This document shows positions 35,188 to 44,686 of a DNA stretch of 64,000 bases, piece by piece (position 1 is the stretch's first letter; each line of letters starts with the position of its first letter). The DNA is from Ancrocorticia sp. (GTDB lineage: Bacteria; Actinomycetota; Actinomycetes; Actinomycetales; Actinomycetaceae). Location: contig JALCLX010000001.1 in NCBI GenBank assembly GCA_022648165.1, positions 62,001 through 126,000 of the forward strand. Direction: 5' to 3'. Position numbers and translations under genes: made by a program. Below the pieces are notes generated by a model. It was not told the DNA's origin, made no database searches, and saw nothing but the letters and a program-made list of their open reading frames with translations.

Positions 35188-35201
35188 TGCTAACGTGACC
35201 A
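35188..35201. promoter_or_regulatory. LacI-type operator candidate, lacI promoter
   Basis: TGCTAACGTGACCA matches the 35076 site at 11 of 14 positions. It lies just downstream of TTGACG (35175-35180, a -35 candidate) and 35 bp before the lacI start, so autoregulation is likely. Confidence 0.55.
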
Positions 35202-35235
35202 TTCTTGAGGCATAGCTAATGGTACGATCAACTGT

Positions 35236-36264
35236 ATGGCCGAACGTTCCAGGCAAGGTCGCCAGAAAACTGGGCCTTCCATCAAAGATGTTGCACATCT
35301 CGCCGGTGTGTCTGCACAGACCGTATCGCGCGTGTCCAATGGCGCCCATTCCGTGCGCCCGGAAACCCGCGAGCGCGTGATAGCAGCGATGAACCAGCTC
35401 GGTTATTCTCCCAACCGCGCAGCACGGGCGCTTCGCAACGGTACATTCGGGACTATCGGTGTCATTACCCAACAGCTGCGCCGCACAGGTGAGAGCCTCA
35501 CTACCTCGGCCATTGTCCAGGCGGCCGAGGACAACGGCTACTCCGTTACGCTGATTCAAGTGACAAACCCTGAAACGGACGATCTGCGCCATGCGACATT
35601 TCGCATCTCCCACCAATCCATTGATGGCCTCATCGTCGTGCGTGCGGGGCACGCTACCTACGAATCGCTCGCACTGCCCGCTGGCATGCCGGTAGCCGTA
35701 TCCGATTCACGCATGATCGGCTTCTTTCCGTCAGTCACGGCGGACCAAGTCCAGGGGACGCGCGATGCGGTGCAGCACCTTCTCGCGCTCGGGCACCGCA
35801 CCGTGCACCATATCGCGGGAGCTGCCGATTCACAGCCATCGGTTGTTCGCGCAGCCACTTGGCGACGCACTCTTGAAGAAGCCGGAATCTCCGCACCGGA
35901 ACCATGGCACGGCAATTGGACCGCGCATTCCGGCTACCAAATTGGCCAGCGGATCGCGCTAGATCCAGCAATCACCGCCGTATACTGCGCTAACGACGAG
36001 ATGGCTTTCGGCCTGATGCGCGCGCTCTATGAGAACGGCAGGCATGTGCCCGCCGATGTTTCGGTGGTCGGATTCGACGGCATCGATCTCTCCGAATACG
36101 CCTCACCGCCACTCACAACTGTGCGGCAAGACTTCGATCAGATCGGCCGCGAACTCTTACAGTTGCTACTCGAACAAATAAAGGGCACACATGCTACGCG
36201 CGAGCGGGTGGTGGTGCCAACAGAGCTAATTGTGCGTGGTAGTACGGCAGCTCCACCGCACTGA
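35236..36264 (+). CDS. LacI-family regulator of the lac locus
   Basis: 342-residue repressor. Helix-turn-helix SIKDVAHLAGVSAQTVSRVS (about 15-34) and hinge helix LGYSPNRAARAL, then a sugar-binding type-I core (GTIGVITQQLRRTGESLT; TAVYCANDEMAFGLMRAL; DVSVVGFDGIDLSEYASPPL). Divergent from the lac operon, with operator-like sites on both sides of the gap. Likely effector is lactose, allolactose or galactose. No strong ribosome site precedes the ATG. Confidence 0.93.
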   Translation: MAERSRQGRQKTGPSIKDVAHLAGVSAQTVSRVSNGAHSVRPETRERVIAAMNQLGYSPNRAARALRNGTFGTIGVITQQLRRTGESLTTSAIVQAAEDNGYSVTLIQVTNPETDDLRHATFRISHQSIDGLIVVRAGHATYESLALPAGMPVAVSDSRMIGFFPSVTADQVQGTRDAVQHLLALGHRTVHHIAGAADSQPSVVRAATWRRTLEEAGISAPEPWHGNWTAHSGYQIGQRIALDPAITAVYCANDEMAFGLMRALYENGRHVPADVSVVGFDGIDLSEYASPPLTTVRQDFDQIGRELLQLLLEQIKGTHATRERVVVPTELIVRGSTAAPPH

Positions 36265-36280
36265 CCGACTCTGCCGTCTC

Positions 36281-37216
36281 CTAGATCCGGCGAATGGCCC
36301 ACTCCAGCGCCGTTTCATCGCCTGGTTCTAGGATCACCACATCACGCCCCGAATTGAACGCGTCTGCGGGGCAGGTCATAGGCTCTACAGCGAGCGACGC
36401 GCGGTAACCGCTGCCTGGCGCCTTATGCGCGGAATAAATCTGCACCCATCGCACGCCATCGCCTAAGATCACTTCCACGCCATGGCCGGATTTATCTGTG
36501 AGCCGAACATTCCCATCAAAGCCTGTAAATGCGGTATCCAGTTCCGTGTTGCCGATCGGCCGTGCCTTACGAAAGTCAAAAACGCCTCCATCCGCATCTA
36601 CGGACGCATCAACCGTTGGTAAAAGCCGATCGTCCGTGCGCAGAAAAGTTGACGCCGGAACTTGCAACAACCAATCGTTCACTCCATTGGGTTTCTCCGG
36701 GCCTGCTAGGCAGTACGGATGTACGGCCATACCAAAAGGCGCAGCAGAACCGGAAAGATTCGTGGCCGTGATCCGCTCGGTGAAACCCTCCTCCGTCACG
36801 CTAAAGCGAACTTCAAGCCGAATCCGCCACGGATATCCCCGTTGAGGTTCCAAGCATGCCCGCAGGGTCACGGAATCTTCGGTCTGTTCGTGAAGCGTGA
36901 AGCCCTGCATGAATGCGAAACCATGCGACGCGTTACCCGTCACAATTTCATTAATTGGCAACTGGTATTGGCTACCACTGAAGGTGTAGGCGCCGTCGCG
37001 AATCCGGTTGGGCCACGGCGCGAGGATAGCCCCACGCATGCCAGGCATCAGCTCATCCTCATCGAATGGACTGATCAGGTACTCTCCGCAGTAGGTCAGC
37101 GCACGCAAGGCACCACCTACACTTGCCACATGCGCCTCAAAATCGCCACACGCGATGGAATATTGATGGTCCGAAAGCGGAACGTGTTCTCCGATTTCAC
37201 CCTCCGTACGCGGCAC
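36281..37216 (-). CDS. Aldose 1-epimerase family protein (mutarotase-like)
   Basis: 311-residue GalM-fold protein with APWPNRIRDGAY, GNASHGF, AVHPYC (catalytic-region His) and VEPMTCPADAFNSG. It probably interconverts alpha and beta anomers of the sugars released here. Start GTG at 37216 follows GGGGAAGGAC. It converges on lacI with a 16-bp gap, and lies 136 bp downstream in orientation from the GH3 gene, so it may be independent. A related gene is at 51195. Confidence 0.85.
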   Translation of the reverse strand: MPRTEGEIGEHVPLSDHQYSIACGDFEAHVASVGGALRALTYCGEYLISPFDEDELMPGMRGAILAPWPNRIRDGAYTFSGSQYQLPINEIVTGNASHGFAFMQGFTLHEQTEDSVTLRACLEPQRGYPWRIRLEVRFSVTEEGFTERITATNLSGSAAPFGMAVHPYCLAGPEKPNGVNDWLLQVPASTFLRTDDRLLPTVDASVDADGGVFDFRKARPIGNTELDTAFTGFDGNVRLTDKSGHGVEVILGDGVRWVQIYSAHKAPGSGYRASLAVEPMTCPADAFNSGRDVVILEPGDETALEWAIRRI

Positions 37217-37352
37217 AATACACGTCCTTCCCCTTTTTCAAGACGCCACACAGCGGTGACCTGCCATGCACACCATCATACGGACCCGAGCCGATGCGCA
37301 TATGGGAAAAATGCCCGCGAAATGAAAGGAATATCCCGGCTATGCGAAGCTT

Positions 37353-39698
37353 CTAGAGATGCTCCACGCGCACCGGTGTTACCAGCACCCGCCCTTCTGG
37401 AACAATGCGCCGTTCGCCCACGATTTCTACAGAGAGCGCCGGCAGCCGATGTTCAGACGAATGCCCCGCTGCAAGCTGGATTTCCCCCGGTTCCACGATC
37501 CTGTTGTAGTCCCTTCCGATAAAGGAGCATCGATCCGCGTGCACCGTGAACGTCAGCCGCACCGATTCTCCCGATGCCAGATCCACCTTCTTGTAGCCGA
37601 TCAGCTGTTTCAGCGGCCGGACTACTTCCGCCCACGGATCCGAAAGATACAATTGCACCACGTCTGCCCCTGCGCGTTCGCCAATGTTCGTCGCAGTCAC
37701 CGAATACTCCACGCTGCCATCCGGAACCATCTGCGGGGCCGATATGCGCGCGTCGGTCAATGCAAACTCCGTGAAACTCAGGCCGTAACCGAATGGGTAC
37801 AGGGGCCGCGGGTCCAGGTTAGAGATCCCATCGGAGATCCAGCCGAGCGGAGGCACCAGATACGTTCCAGGTTGCCCGCCTCGCGTTGCCGGAATAGCAA
37901 TAGGCAGGCGCCCCGAAGGATTGAGCCGCCCGGAAATAACACCCGTAATAGCATCCGCACCTTCCACACCGGGCATGAACGCCTGAAGTATCGCCGAACA
38001 TCGGTCCGCATATTCCCCTAAGGCATACGGACGCCCTGTGATCAGGACCAGAACCACGGGTGTACCCGTGTTGAGTACCGCGTTGAGTAGTTCGCCTTGC
38101 CGCCCGGGAAGCCCCAGATCGACGACGTCGCAGCCTTCTCCAGACGTTCCTGTGCCGAACATTCCCGCAATGTCGCCTACAGTCACGATAGCCACGTCCG
38201 CCGCAGCCGCTTCCTTCGCCGCCTGGGCGATTCCTTGGTCCGTCCCCTCGGTGAATCCAGTACCGCGTACGAACGACGGCTCCGCATCAAAATACTCGCG
38301 GAAGGCATCCCCAAGGCCCTTAATAGCCAGCCCAGTAGCCTTCCCTCCATCGCGGGCCAAAACGTGATTGGGGAAAGAATAGCAGCCCATGAACGAACGC
38401 GCCTCTCCCCAGGACGGGCCGATAACCGCAACGCGGCGCGCCGGCGAAAGCGGGAGGGCGCCGTCGTTCTTCAGCAAAATCACGGACTCTTCCGCCATAC
38501 GGCGCGCGATGGCCCGGTTGCGTGGCGAGTCCAGGTCACGCTGCGCATCGGCTGATACCTCAGGGCTCCACTGCGGATCCAACAAGCCACATTCAATCTT
38601 CTGTACAAGTACGCGCCGCACCGCGCGGTCCAGCTCTGCCTCTGTTACCAAGCCTGCATCGATCGCTTGAGCCAGATGAGAATACGCCGCGAACTCCGGC
38701 AATTCCACATCCATGCCTGCGCGCAGTGCCAGCGCACCTGCATGCGTCAAGTCCGGCGCCACGCGATGCATTGAATGCAAAAACGGGATCGCCCAATAAT
38801 CGGAGACAACCGTGCCCGTGAACCCCCAGCGCTCGCGAAGTACCTCGGTCAATAGGCGGCGCGATGCGGCCGGCGGTTCGCCGTCAATATCCGCATATGA
38901 ATTCATAATCGAATGCGCGCCGCCTTCTCGCACCGCCATTTCAAAAGATGGCAGCATGTACTCCTCGAGTTCTCGGCGGCCCATGGGAACCGGGGCGTGA
39001 TTCCGCCCCGCCCGCGATGCCGGATAGGCCACAAAGTGCTTCGGCGTTGCTATTACGCCCGCGCTCTGCAACCCACGCACGTAAGCGGTACCGGTTGTGC
39101 CCACCAAGTACGGATCCTCACCGCACGTTTCTTCGACCCTGCCCCAACGGTAATCCCTCACCACATCCAGTAATGGCGCTAGCCCTTGATAGACGCCCAC
39201 GGCTCGCAGGTCGCTTCCGATTGCGTTCGCCATCTCCTCCACTAATTCCGGACGCCACGCCGCGGCCCAGGCGATCGCCGCCGGGTACACGGTGGCGCCG
39301 AGCGCAGTAAAGCCCGTGAGGCATTCTTCGTGCGGCAGCGCTGGAATGGCGTATGGCGCGTGCCTTAGCACTTGGTGGTGCAACGAAACGAGTTTTGCGA
39401 CGCCTTCGGGAACACTCACGGGATCCGAACCGAAGACGCGAGTCAGCTGGCCTAGCCCGTGGGCGATGCTTTCCTCCCACGTCAGGCGGGTCTTCGCGAA
39501 ATCACTCTCCATGGGAGCCACATCGTGAGTGGGATTCGGCTCTCCTTCTGTAGGGCTCGGAGCCGGCGCTTTTTGCGATTCGTCCCGCATCCAATATGAA
39601 CCCAATTGGTGGATCTTTTCCTCTACGCTGAGCCGCCGCAGCAGGTCATCGGCCCGTCGCTCCGGTGCCACCGCTGGATCATTCCATATGTCACTCAT
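37353..39698 (-). CDS. GH3 beta-glycosidase, probable beta-xylosidase
   Basis: Cytosolic GH3 enzyme of 781 residues. It has the N-terminal barrel with KHFVAYPASRAGRNHAPV and nucleophile Asp in TVVSDYWAI, the second domain (SVILLKNDGALPLS; GTGTSGEGCDVVDLGLPG), and a C-terminal fibronectin-III-like domain (GERAGADVVQLYL). The pattern suits beta-xylosidase/beta-glucosidase. The frame is open to 39824, but ATG at 39698 begins the family-like sequence 9 bp after the GH43 stop. Last gene of the arabinoxylo-oligosaccharide operon. Xylose specificity is inferred from the GH43 neighbour. Confidence 0.93.
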   Translation of the reverse strand: MSDIWNDPAVAPERRADDLLRRLSVEEKIHQLGSYWMRDESQKAPAPSPTEGEPNPTHDVAPMESDFAKTRLTWEESIAHGLGQLTRVFGSDPVSVPEGVAKLVSLHHQVLRHAPYAIPALPHEECLTGFTALGATVYPAAIAWAAAWRPELVEEMANAIGSDLRAVGVYQGLAPLLDVVRDYRWGRVEETCGEDPYLVGTTGTAYVRGLQSAGVIATPKHFVAYPASRAGRNHAPVPMGRRELEEYMLPSFEMAVREGGAHSIMNSYADIDGEPPAASRRLLTEVLRERWGFTGTVVSDYWAIPFLHSMHRVAPDLTHAGALALRAGMDVELPEFAAYSHLAQAIDAGLVTEAELDRAVRRVLVQKIECGLLDPQWSPEVSADAQRDLDSPRNRAIARRMAEESVILLKNDGALPLSPARRVAVIGPSWGEARSFMGCYSFPNHVLARDGGKATGLAIKGLGDAFREYFDAEPSFVRGTGFTEGTDQGIAQAAKEAAAADVAIVTVGDIAGMFGTGTSGEGCDVVDLGLPGRQGELLNAVLNTGTPVVLVLITGRPYALGEYADRCSAILQAFMPGVEGADAITGVISGRLNPSGRLPIAIPATRGGQPGTYLVPPLGWISDGISNLDPRPLYPFGYGLSFTEFALTDARISAPQMVPDGSVEYSVTATNIGERAGADVVQLYLSDPWAEVVRPLKQLIGYKKVDLASGESVRLTFTVHADRCSFIGRDYNRIVEPGEIQLAAGHSSEHRLPALSVEIVGERRIVPEGRVLVTPVRVEHL

Positions 39699-39709
39699 TC
39701 TGGTCCCAT

Positions 39710-41251
39710 TCACACATACATTTGTAGATCGGGGGCGTCGCTCCACGCCTGCGCCCCCCACAGGCCCATCACACAGCCGGTGAAACCACCCGCCGATTCC
39801 GTACTCAGCCATTGCGCGCTGCACGAAAACCCGGGCACAGCATCTGAGTCGACGGCGGCGCCATCGGATATCGTGCCCATCTCAAGGGTGAGCCCACGCA
39901 ACCGCAGAAATGCGCGTGCACCCTGGCTGCGAAGCGCACCTTCACTTCGCCCGCCTTTTCTGCATATTCGATAGTGCCAGCGCCCGCCACGCGCATATAC
40001 TCCAGCCCAGTTCTGCGCATCTCGGACGATAGCGAGCATGCCACCCGAATCCGAAGCCGAATGGGCACCGGGATTTTCTGCTGGCTTCCAATCCATCGCG
40101 AAATCCCATTCGCTCACGCGTACGCCGCGGAAACTCTGGCCTTGCCATGCTCGGCCAACCGGCCTGATCAACTCGCACGAATCCGGGTCTAAACGGCAGC
40201 GATGCCAGGTATCCGAATGCACACGACTGCCAGAGGCATGCAGCGGGAAGTCGACCGTTGCGGGGAGAACACCAAATCCCGGCGCAAACACGGGCCAGCC
40301 ATCCTCCCACGTCACTGGGCACATGAAGGTCTCGCGTCCCAGCAGGTGATGGCGTTGCTGCGAGCGCACACCCAACATCACCGCCCACCACGTATCAGCT
40401 TCTCCGCGCAAGCCAAGCGGATCACCACCCGATATATTGGCCGCCGGCGCTGTTTCCTGCGGGGTTGAAGGTTTCCGCGCTGGAAAACACGCCAAGTCCG
40501 CATGGCCCGTGTTTTGAACGGGATATGCGCGCCCCAAGTTTCTATGTGTAAACACGGGATTGCGTGGGCACCCCTGCCATGGCCCCCGCACTGCACGCGA
40601 TCGGGCCACAGAAACGGAGTGTTCTTCCGCTGTTCCGCCCTCCGCCGTAAGCAGGTAATACCACCCATCTTTCCAATACAGATGAGGGCCTTCCGCCCAC
40701 ACCGCACCCTCCACCGCCCCATGCCAGATCACCGATTCTGGCCCGGCAAATCGGGCCGATTCAAGATCGAATGGGCGCACCCAAATCTCCGTCTGCTGTT
40801 GCCACAACGGATGCTTCGCTAAGCGAGTTCCAGCCCACCAGACGGTACCATCGCGATCTTCGAAAATGTCTGGATCTATCCCGCCGGCACCATCAATCCA
40901 CCGTGGATCGCTCCATGGCCCTTCCGCTGCATCTGCTGTCATGATGAAGGAACCCTCGCAGCGATCCCACGAACCTTCTGGAAGCACAGACGTGCCTACC
41001 AGCACAAACCTACCTTCGATGTAGCGAAGCGTGGGCGCGTAGATGCCGCCGGAATCCTCCGCCTCGTCCAATCTGGCGGGGCCGGGTTCGGGCAACGCGT
41101 GTCCTACCAATTGCCACGATTCGCCAACCCAACGGTAAATCGGCAAACCCGGCACCCAGTTGAAGGTGGAGGTCACCAAGTAGACCTCGCCGTCCACCAC
41201 GCACCACGAAGGATCAGGATGGAAGCCGCGCAGAACGGGATTGGAAATCAT
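39710..41251 (-). CDS. GH43 beta-xylosidase/alpha-L-arabinofuranosidase
   Basis: 513-residue five-bladed propeller enzyme without signal peptide. Asp13 in GFHPDPS is the expected catalytic base; GIDPDIFEDRDG and AEGPHLYWKDGWY supply the other acidic positions. The C-terminal part is a beta-sandwich, as in GH43 subfamily XynB-type enzymes. The ATG overlaps the upstream permease stop by 4 bp. It removes xylose or arabinose from imported oligosaccharides, with the GH3 enzyme finishing. Confidence 0.92.
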   Translation of the reverse strand: MISNPVLRGFHPDPSWCVVDGEVYLVTSTFNWVPGLPIYRWVGESWQLVGHALPEPGPARLDEAEDSGGIYAPTLRYIEGRFVLVGTSVLPEGSWDRCEGSFIMTADAAEGPWSDPRWIDGAGGIDPDIFEDRDGTVWWAGTRLAKHPLWQQQTEIWVRPFDLESARFAGPESVIWHGAVEGAVWAEGPHLYWKDGWYYLLTAEGGTAEEHSVSVARSRAVRGPWQGCPRNPVFTHRNLGRAYPVQNTGHADLACFPARKPSTPQETAPAANISGGDPLGLRGEADTWWAVMLGVRSQQRHHLLGRETFMCPVTWEDGWPVFAPGFGVLPATVDFPLHASGSRVHSDTWHRCRLDPDSCELIRPVGRAWQGQSFRGVRVSEWDFAMDWKPAENPGAHSASDSGGMLAIVRDAQNWAGVYARGGRWHYRICRKGGRSEGALRSQGARAFLRLRGLTLEMGTISDGAAVDSDAVPGFSCSAQWLSTESAGGFTGCVMGLWGAQAWSDAPDLQMYV

Positions 41252-42153
41252 CCCTTCACAGCTCCTGTCAAACCACCCACGATGCGCCGTTCGAACAAGC
41301 TAAAGAAGATCAACGCCGGAATCATGGACAAGGACGTGAAGGCCAGCACCTGCGCAGTGTCAACCGAATACTGCGAGGAAAACGCCTGGACGCCCAGCGG
41401 CAATGTATACATCGATTCGTCATTCAAGATGAACAACGGAAGCATATACGAATTCCAGCTTCCCACAAATGCCAGAATTCCCGTTGTAATAACGCCTGGC
41501 TTAGACAAGGGAACCACTATCCGCCAGAAGAATCCAAGCCGTGAGCATCCGTCCAATGCTGAAGCTTCCTCTAGTTCCTTCGGAATCGTCTGGAGGAACG
41601 GCACCAAAATGATCACCGTTGTAGGCAAGGCAAAGGCAATGCCCGGCAAGATAATCCCCAGCAGCGAGTTCATTAAACCTAGATCGCGAATAAGAATATA
41701 TAACGGTGTAATCGCTACGGTCATCGGGAACATCAGACCAGCAGCAAATAAGGAATACAGCGCGCCACGGCCGCGGAAATGATAGCGTGCGATCACAAAG
41801 GATGACATCAAACCCAGCACCACAACGCCAATGGTCACGGCCAGTGCGACGACGGTTGAGTTGCCCACCTGCCGCCAGAACATAGAGCTTTGCAGCACGT
41901 GGATGTAGTTCTCCACAACCCACGGGTGAGGCATTCCGGCAGGATCCGCCGTGATCTGTGAGTTCGTGCGAAAACCACCGATGATGACGTAGAGCACGGG
42001 GCCGAACAATACCGCAATCACCAAGAGCGCCACAAAGTACACCACGGGCCTGCCCCACGGTGTTTTCGGCGGCTTGGCCTTGTGCCCCTGTGGAGCGCCA
42101 ACCGACATGGCCACAGAATGCGAAATAGCAGCTTTCGGAGTTACAACGCTCAT
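41248..42153 (-). CDS. Sugar ABC transporter permease, MalG type (xylan-oligosaccharide locus)
   Basis: CUT1 permease, 301 residues, six membrane segments after a 30-residue cytoplasmic leader; EAA loop KELEEASALDGCSRLGFFWR; C-terminus RRIVGGLTGAVKG. Overlaps its partner permease (42150) and the GH43 gene by 4 bp each, so the whole operon is translationally coupled. Confidence 0.93.
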   Translation of the reverse strand: MSVVTPKAAISHSVAMSVGAPQGHKAKPPKTPWGRPVVYFVALLVIAVLFGPVLYVIIGGFRTNSQITADPAGMPHPWVVENYIHVLQSSMFWRQVGNSTVVALAVTIGVVVLGLMSSFVIARYHFRGRGALYSLFAAGLMFPMTVAITPLYILIRDLGLMNSLLGIILPGIAFALPTTVIILVPFLQTIPKELEEASALDGCSRLGFFWRIVVPLSKPGVITTGILAFVGSWNSYMLPLFILNDESMYTLPLGVQAFSSQYSVDTAQVLAFTSLSMIPALIFFSLFERRIVGGLTGAVKG

Positions 42154-43169
42154 AATGTGCCTCCTGTCAGCGCGCCTTCGGTATCGCGGCGCAGTACAAA
42201 GCGTTGATACAGCAATGCGATGACCAACGAGATCAAGAAGAGGACAACAGCTACAGCAGATCCATAGCCGTAATTACCTGCGTTACGTCCATTCACAACC
42301 ATGTAAGTGGCCATCGTGGACGTTCCGGCAGTGGATGCCACATACTGCCCCCAGATGATGTACACCAAGTCGAACAATTGCAGCGAGCCGATGATAGAGA
42401 GGAACGCCCACATGCGAATTGTTGGGCCCAACAATGGAACCGTAATCCGCCACTGAATGGTCCAATACGATGCGCCGTCAACTCGGGCAGCCTCTGTCAG
42501 TTCTTCTGGTATACCCTGCAAACCTGCTAAAAATAGGATCGTTGCAAAACCGACGTATTTCCACGTAAGAATCGCCATCAAGGTCCACATTGCAATTTTC
42601 GGATTCGCAATCCAGTCTTGTTGCAGATTGTCTAACCCAAGCTTGGCCAATAATCCGTTCATTGCGCCGTCGGTTTGAAGCATGAGGCTGAACGCTGTAC
42701 CCGCGATCACCTCTGAGATCACATATGGCACGAAGATCAACACGCGGATGATCGATTGGCCCCGCATCTTCTGATTTAGCAAGAGCGCCAGTAACAACGC
42801 CACGGGCCCCTGAATCACCAGCGACATGACAACGATGAAGGCGTTGTGTTTCAAAACTTCGTGAAACTCTGGATCTTTCAGAATCGTGATGTAGTTTTCC
42901 AACCCAATGAAGTCTGTAGGCGCACCATAGCCCTTCCATTTGAAGAAGCCATAATAGGCGGCCATAATCACGGGGAAGATCACGAAGGCGAGGAACATGA
43001 GGACTCCGGGGCCTGAGAGAATCAGAATCTCCGAGCGCTCACGCCACCCGATTCCATTCTTCGACCGCTTCGAATGGGTGGCGGGCGTCGAAACATCGCC
43101 GCCCGCCACAGCCTCTCGTTCCCCCTCAAGCAGCTGCGTGGCCGCTTTCGTTTCCTTAGGGGGAATCAT
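42150..43169 (-). CDS. Sugar ABC transporter permease, MalF type (xylan-oligosaccharide locus)
   Basis: CUT1 permease, 339 residues, with a hydrophilic N-terminal 45 residues and the EAA loop EELTEAARVDGASYWTIQWR. The ribosome site AAGGAG lies within the end of the upstream lipoprotein gene, 9 bp away, and no hairpin separates them, unlike the other two transporters. Confidence 0.93.
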   Translation of the reverse strand: MIPPKETKAATQLLEGEREAVAGGDVSTPATHSKRSKNGIGWRERSEILILSGPGVLMFLAFVIFPVIMAAYYGFFKWKGYGAPTDFIGLENYITILKDPEFHEVLKHNAFIVVMSLVIQGPVALLLALLLNQKMRGQSIIRVLIFVPYVISEVIAGTAFSLMLQTDGAMNGLLAKLGLDNLQQDWIANPKIAMWTLMAILTWKYVGFATILFLAGLQGIPEELTEAARVDGASYWTIQWRITVPLLGPTIRMWAFLSIIGSLQLFDLVYIIWGQYVASTAGTSTMATYMVVNGRNAGNYGYGSAVAVVLFLISLVIALLYQRFVLRRDTEGALTGGTL

Positions 43170-43178
43170 GATTGAACG

Positions 43179-44489
43179 TTACTCCTTTGCTGCAGCCGAA
43201 TTTACGGCCGTGACGATGTCATCCACGCTGCCCTTGCCTGCGAGCAAGTTGACTACGCTCACGTTGAGGGCATTGCCAACGTTGGCGCCATATAGCGTGT
43301 CGAGCCAAAGAACCACATAGGAGGCATCGTTGTATGCGGACAGCACATCTTTCAGAGCGGATGTCTCAACAACGCCCTGGGCTTCCTGCGAGGCCGGGAG
43401 CGTGGAGAATGCCTTGGCATACCCTTCCTGATACTTCTTCTGCATGACGAAGTTCAGGAAGTCCGCACACTCCGCTGGAGCGTTAGCACCACACGAGAAA
43501 CCGTCAACACCGCCCATCATGGCCAACGGATCACCTTGGCCACCATCAACCGACGGGAATGGGAACCAACCGAGATCGGAGAGTTCCTTTCCATCTGGAG
43601 TCAAAGACGCGATCACACCAGGATCCCACGCACCCATCAGCTCCATCGCAGCCTTGTGGTTTGCGAGCAAGCCTGCTGATGACCCGGCACCTTGCTGTGC
43701 AGAAGTAGTGAGGAAGCCGTCATTGAATGGCTCCGTCGCCGCAAATTCCTTGAGATCGTCACCTGCTTTGACCCAGCACTCATCGCTGAACTCTTTAGTC
43801 TCCGCAGTCTTGTTCATAACGTCCTGCGTGCATTCACGCAATGCGAAAAAGTAGTACCAGTGCGCTGCCGGCCATGCGTCTTTCGCACCCAACGCGATCG
43901 GCGCGATACCGGCATCCTTCAGTTTCTGAACGTCCTCATTCAGTTCATCCATCGTTGTTGGCGTGTCGGTGATACCTGCTTGCTTGAACAGGTCCTTCGA
44001 ATAGTAGATGCCACCCGGAAGAACTGATACTGGCATGCCGTAGATCTTGCCATCGATCGTAAACGCGGAAAACGCCGCATCTCCCACGGCCGTCTTCGTA
44101 GCATCCGTAATCTTATCGGTCAGATCCATCGCCTGGCCCGCCGCGACGACGTCGGCCAATTTACCGCCACCACGCGCCAGGAAGATGTCAGGGCCATCCC
44201 CGGAATTTAACGCCGTTTGGAGTTTGCCATCCATGTCCTCGTTCTGAATGGCCTGAATTTCGATTGAGACGTTCGGATTCTCCTTCTCATACGCAGCAAC
44301 CGTGTCTTCCCAGTACTGCTTGCCGTCTCCCGTTGTGGAGTTATGCCAAAACGTCATGGTGACTTTGCCACCATTCGACCCGCCCGAGGCGTTATCGCCC
44401 GAGCTCGAACCACTGCCCCCGCATGCAGACAGTGCCATTGCAGCCGCTGCAGCAAGCGCAACGGTGCTCATCACACGATTTCGTTTCAC
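43179..44489 (-). CDS. Oligosaccharide-binding lipoprotein (xylan-oligosaccharide locus)
   Basis: 436-residue CUT1 binding protein with signal peptide and lipobox LSAC (Cys23). Start GTG at 44489 after GAAGGGG. The mature domain shows VTMTFWHNSTTGDGKQYWED and MELMGAWDPGVIASL. First gene of the operon; an operator-like CGAAACGTTTCG lies 56 bp upstream. Ligand is inferred as xylo- or arabinoxylo-oligosaccharides from the GH43, GH3 and CE4 genes nearby. Confidence 0.92.
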   Translation of the reverse strand: MKRNRVMSTVALAAAAAMALSACGGSGSSSGDNASGGSNGGKVTMTFWHNSTTGDGKQYWEDTVAAYEKENPNVSIEIQAIQNEDMDGKLQTALNSGDGPDIFLARGGGKLADVVAAGQAMDLTDKITDATKTAVGDAAFSAFTIDGKIYGMPVSVLPGGIYYSKDLFKQAGITDTPTTMDELNEDVQKLKDAGIAPIALGAKDAWPAAHWYYFFALRECTQDVMNKTAETKEFSDECWVKAGDDLKEFAATEPFNDGFLTTSAQQGAGSSAGLLANHKAAMELMGAWDPGVIASLTPDGKELSDLGWFPFPSVDGGQGDPLAMMGGVDGFSCGANAPAECADFLNFVMQKKYQEGYAKAFSTLPASQEAQGVVETSALKDVLSAYNDASYVVLWLDTLYGANVGNALNVSVVNLLAGKGSVDDIVTAVNSAAAKE

Positions 44490-44544
44490 CTTTGAAACCC
44501 CTTCTCGTTGTTCACCTCTGATTGTTCACCTTCAGGCGACAGCC

Positions 44545-44556
44545 CGAAACGTTTCG
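44545..44556. promoter_or_regulatory. LacI-type operator candidate, xylan-oligosaccharide operon
   Basis: Perfect 12-bp palindrome CGAAACGTTTCG, 56 bp upstream of the lipoprotein gene. A closely related site, TCGAAACCGTTTCGA, lies before the LacI gene at 45470. Confidence 0.7.
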
Positions 44557-44686
44557 CGAATCAATCGGAACACCTTTAGTTTATCCGTGATACAAACCAT
44601 GTCAAGATCTCGCGACACGTAAACATAGTGGGAACTTTACGCATATTCCTGCGCGCTTTGGAAAGAGGATCTGGTACAACAGTTCT

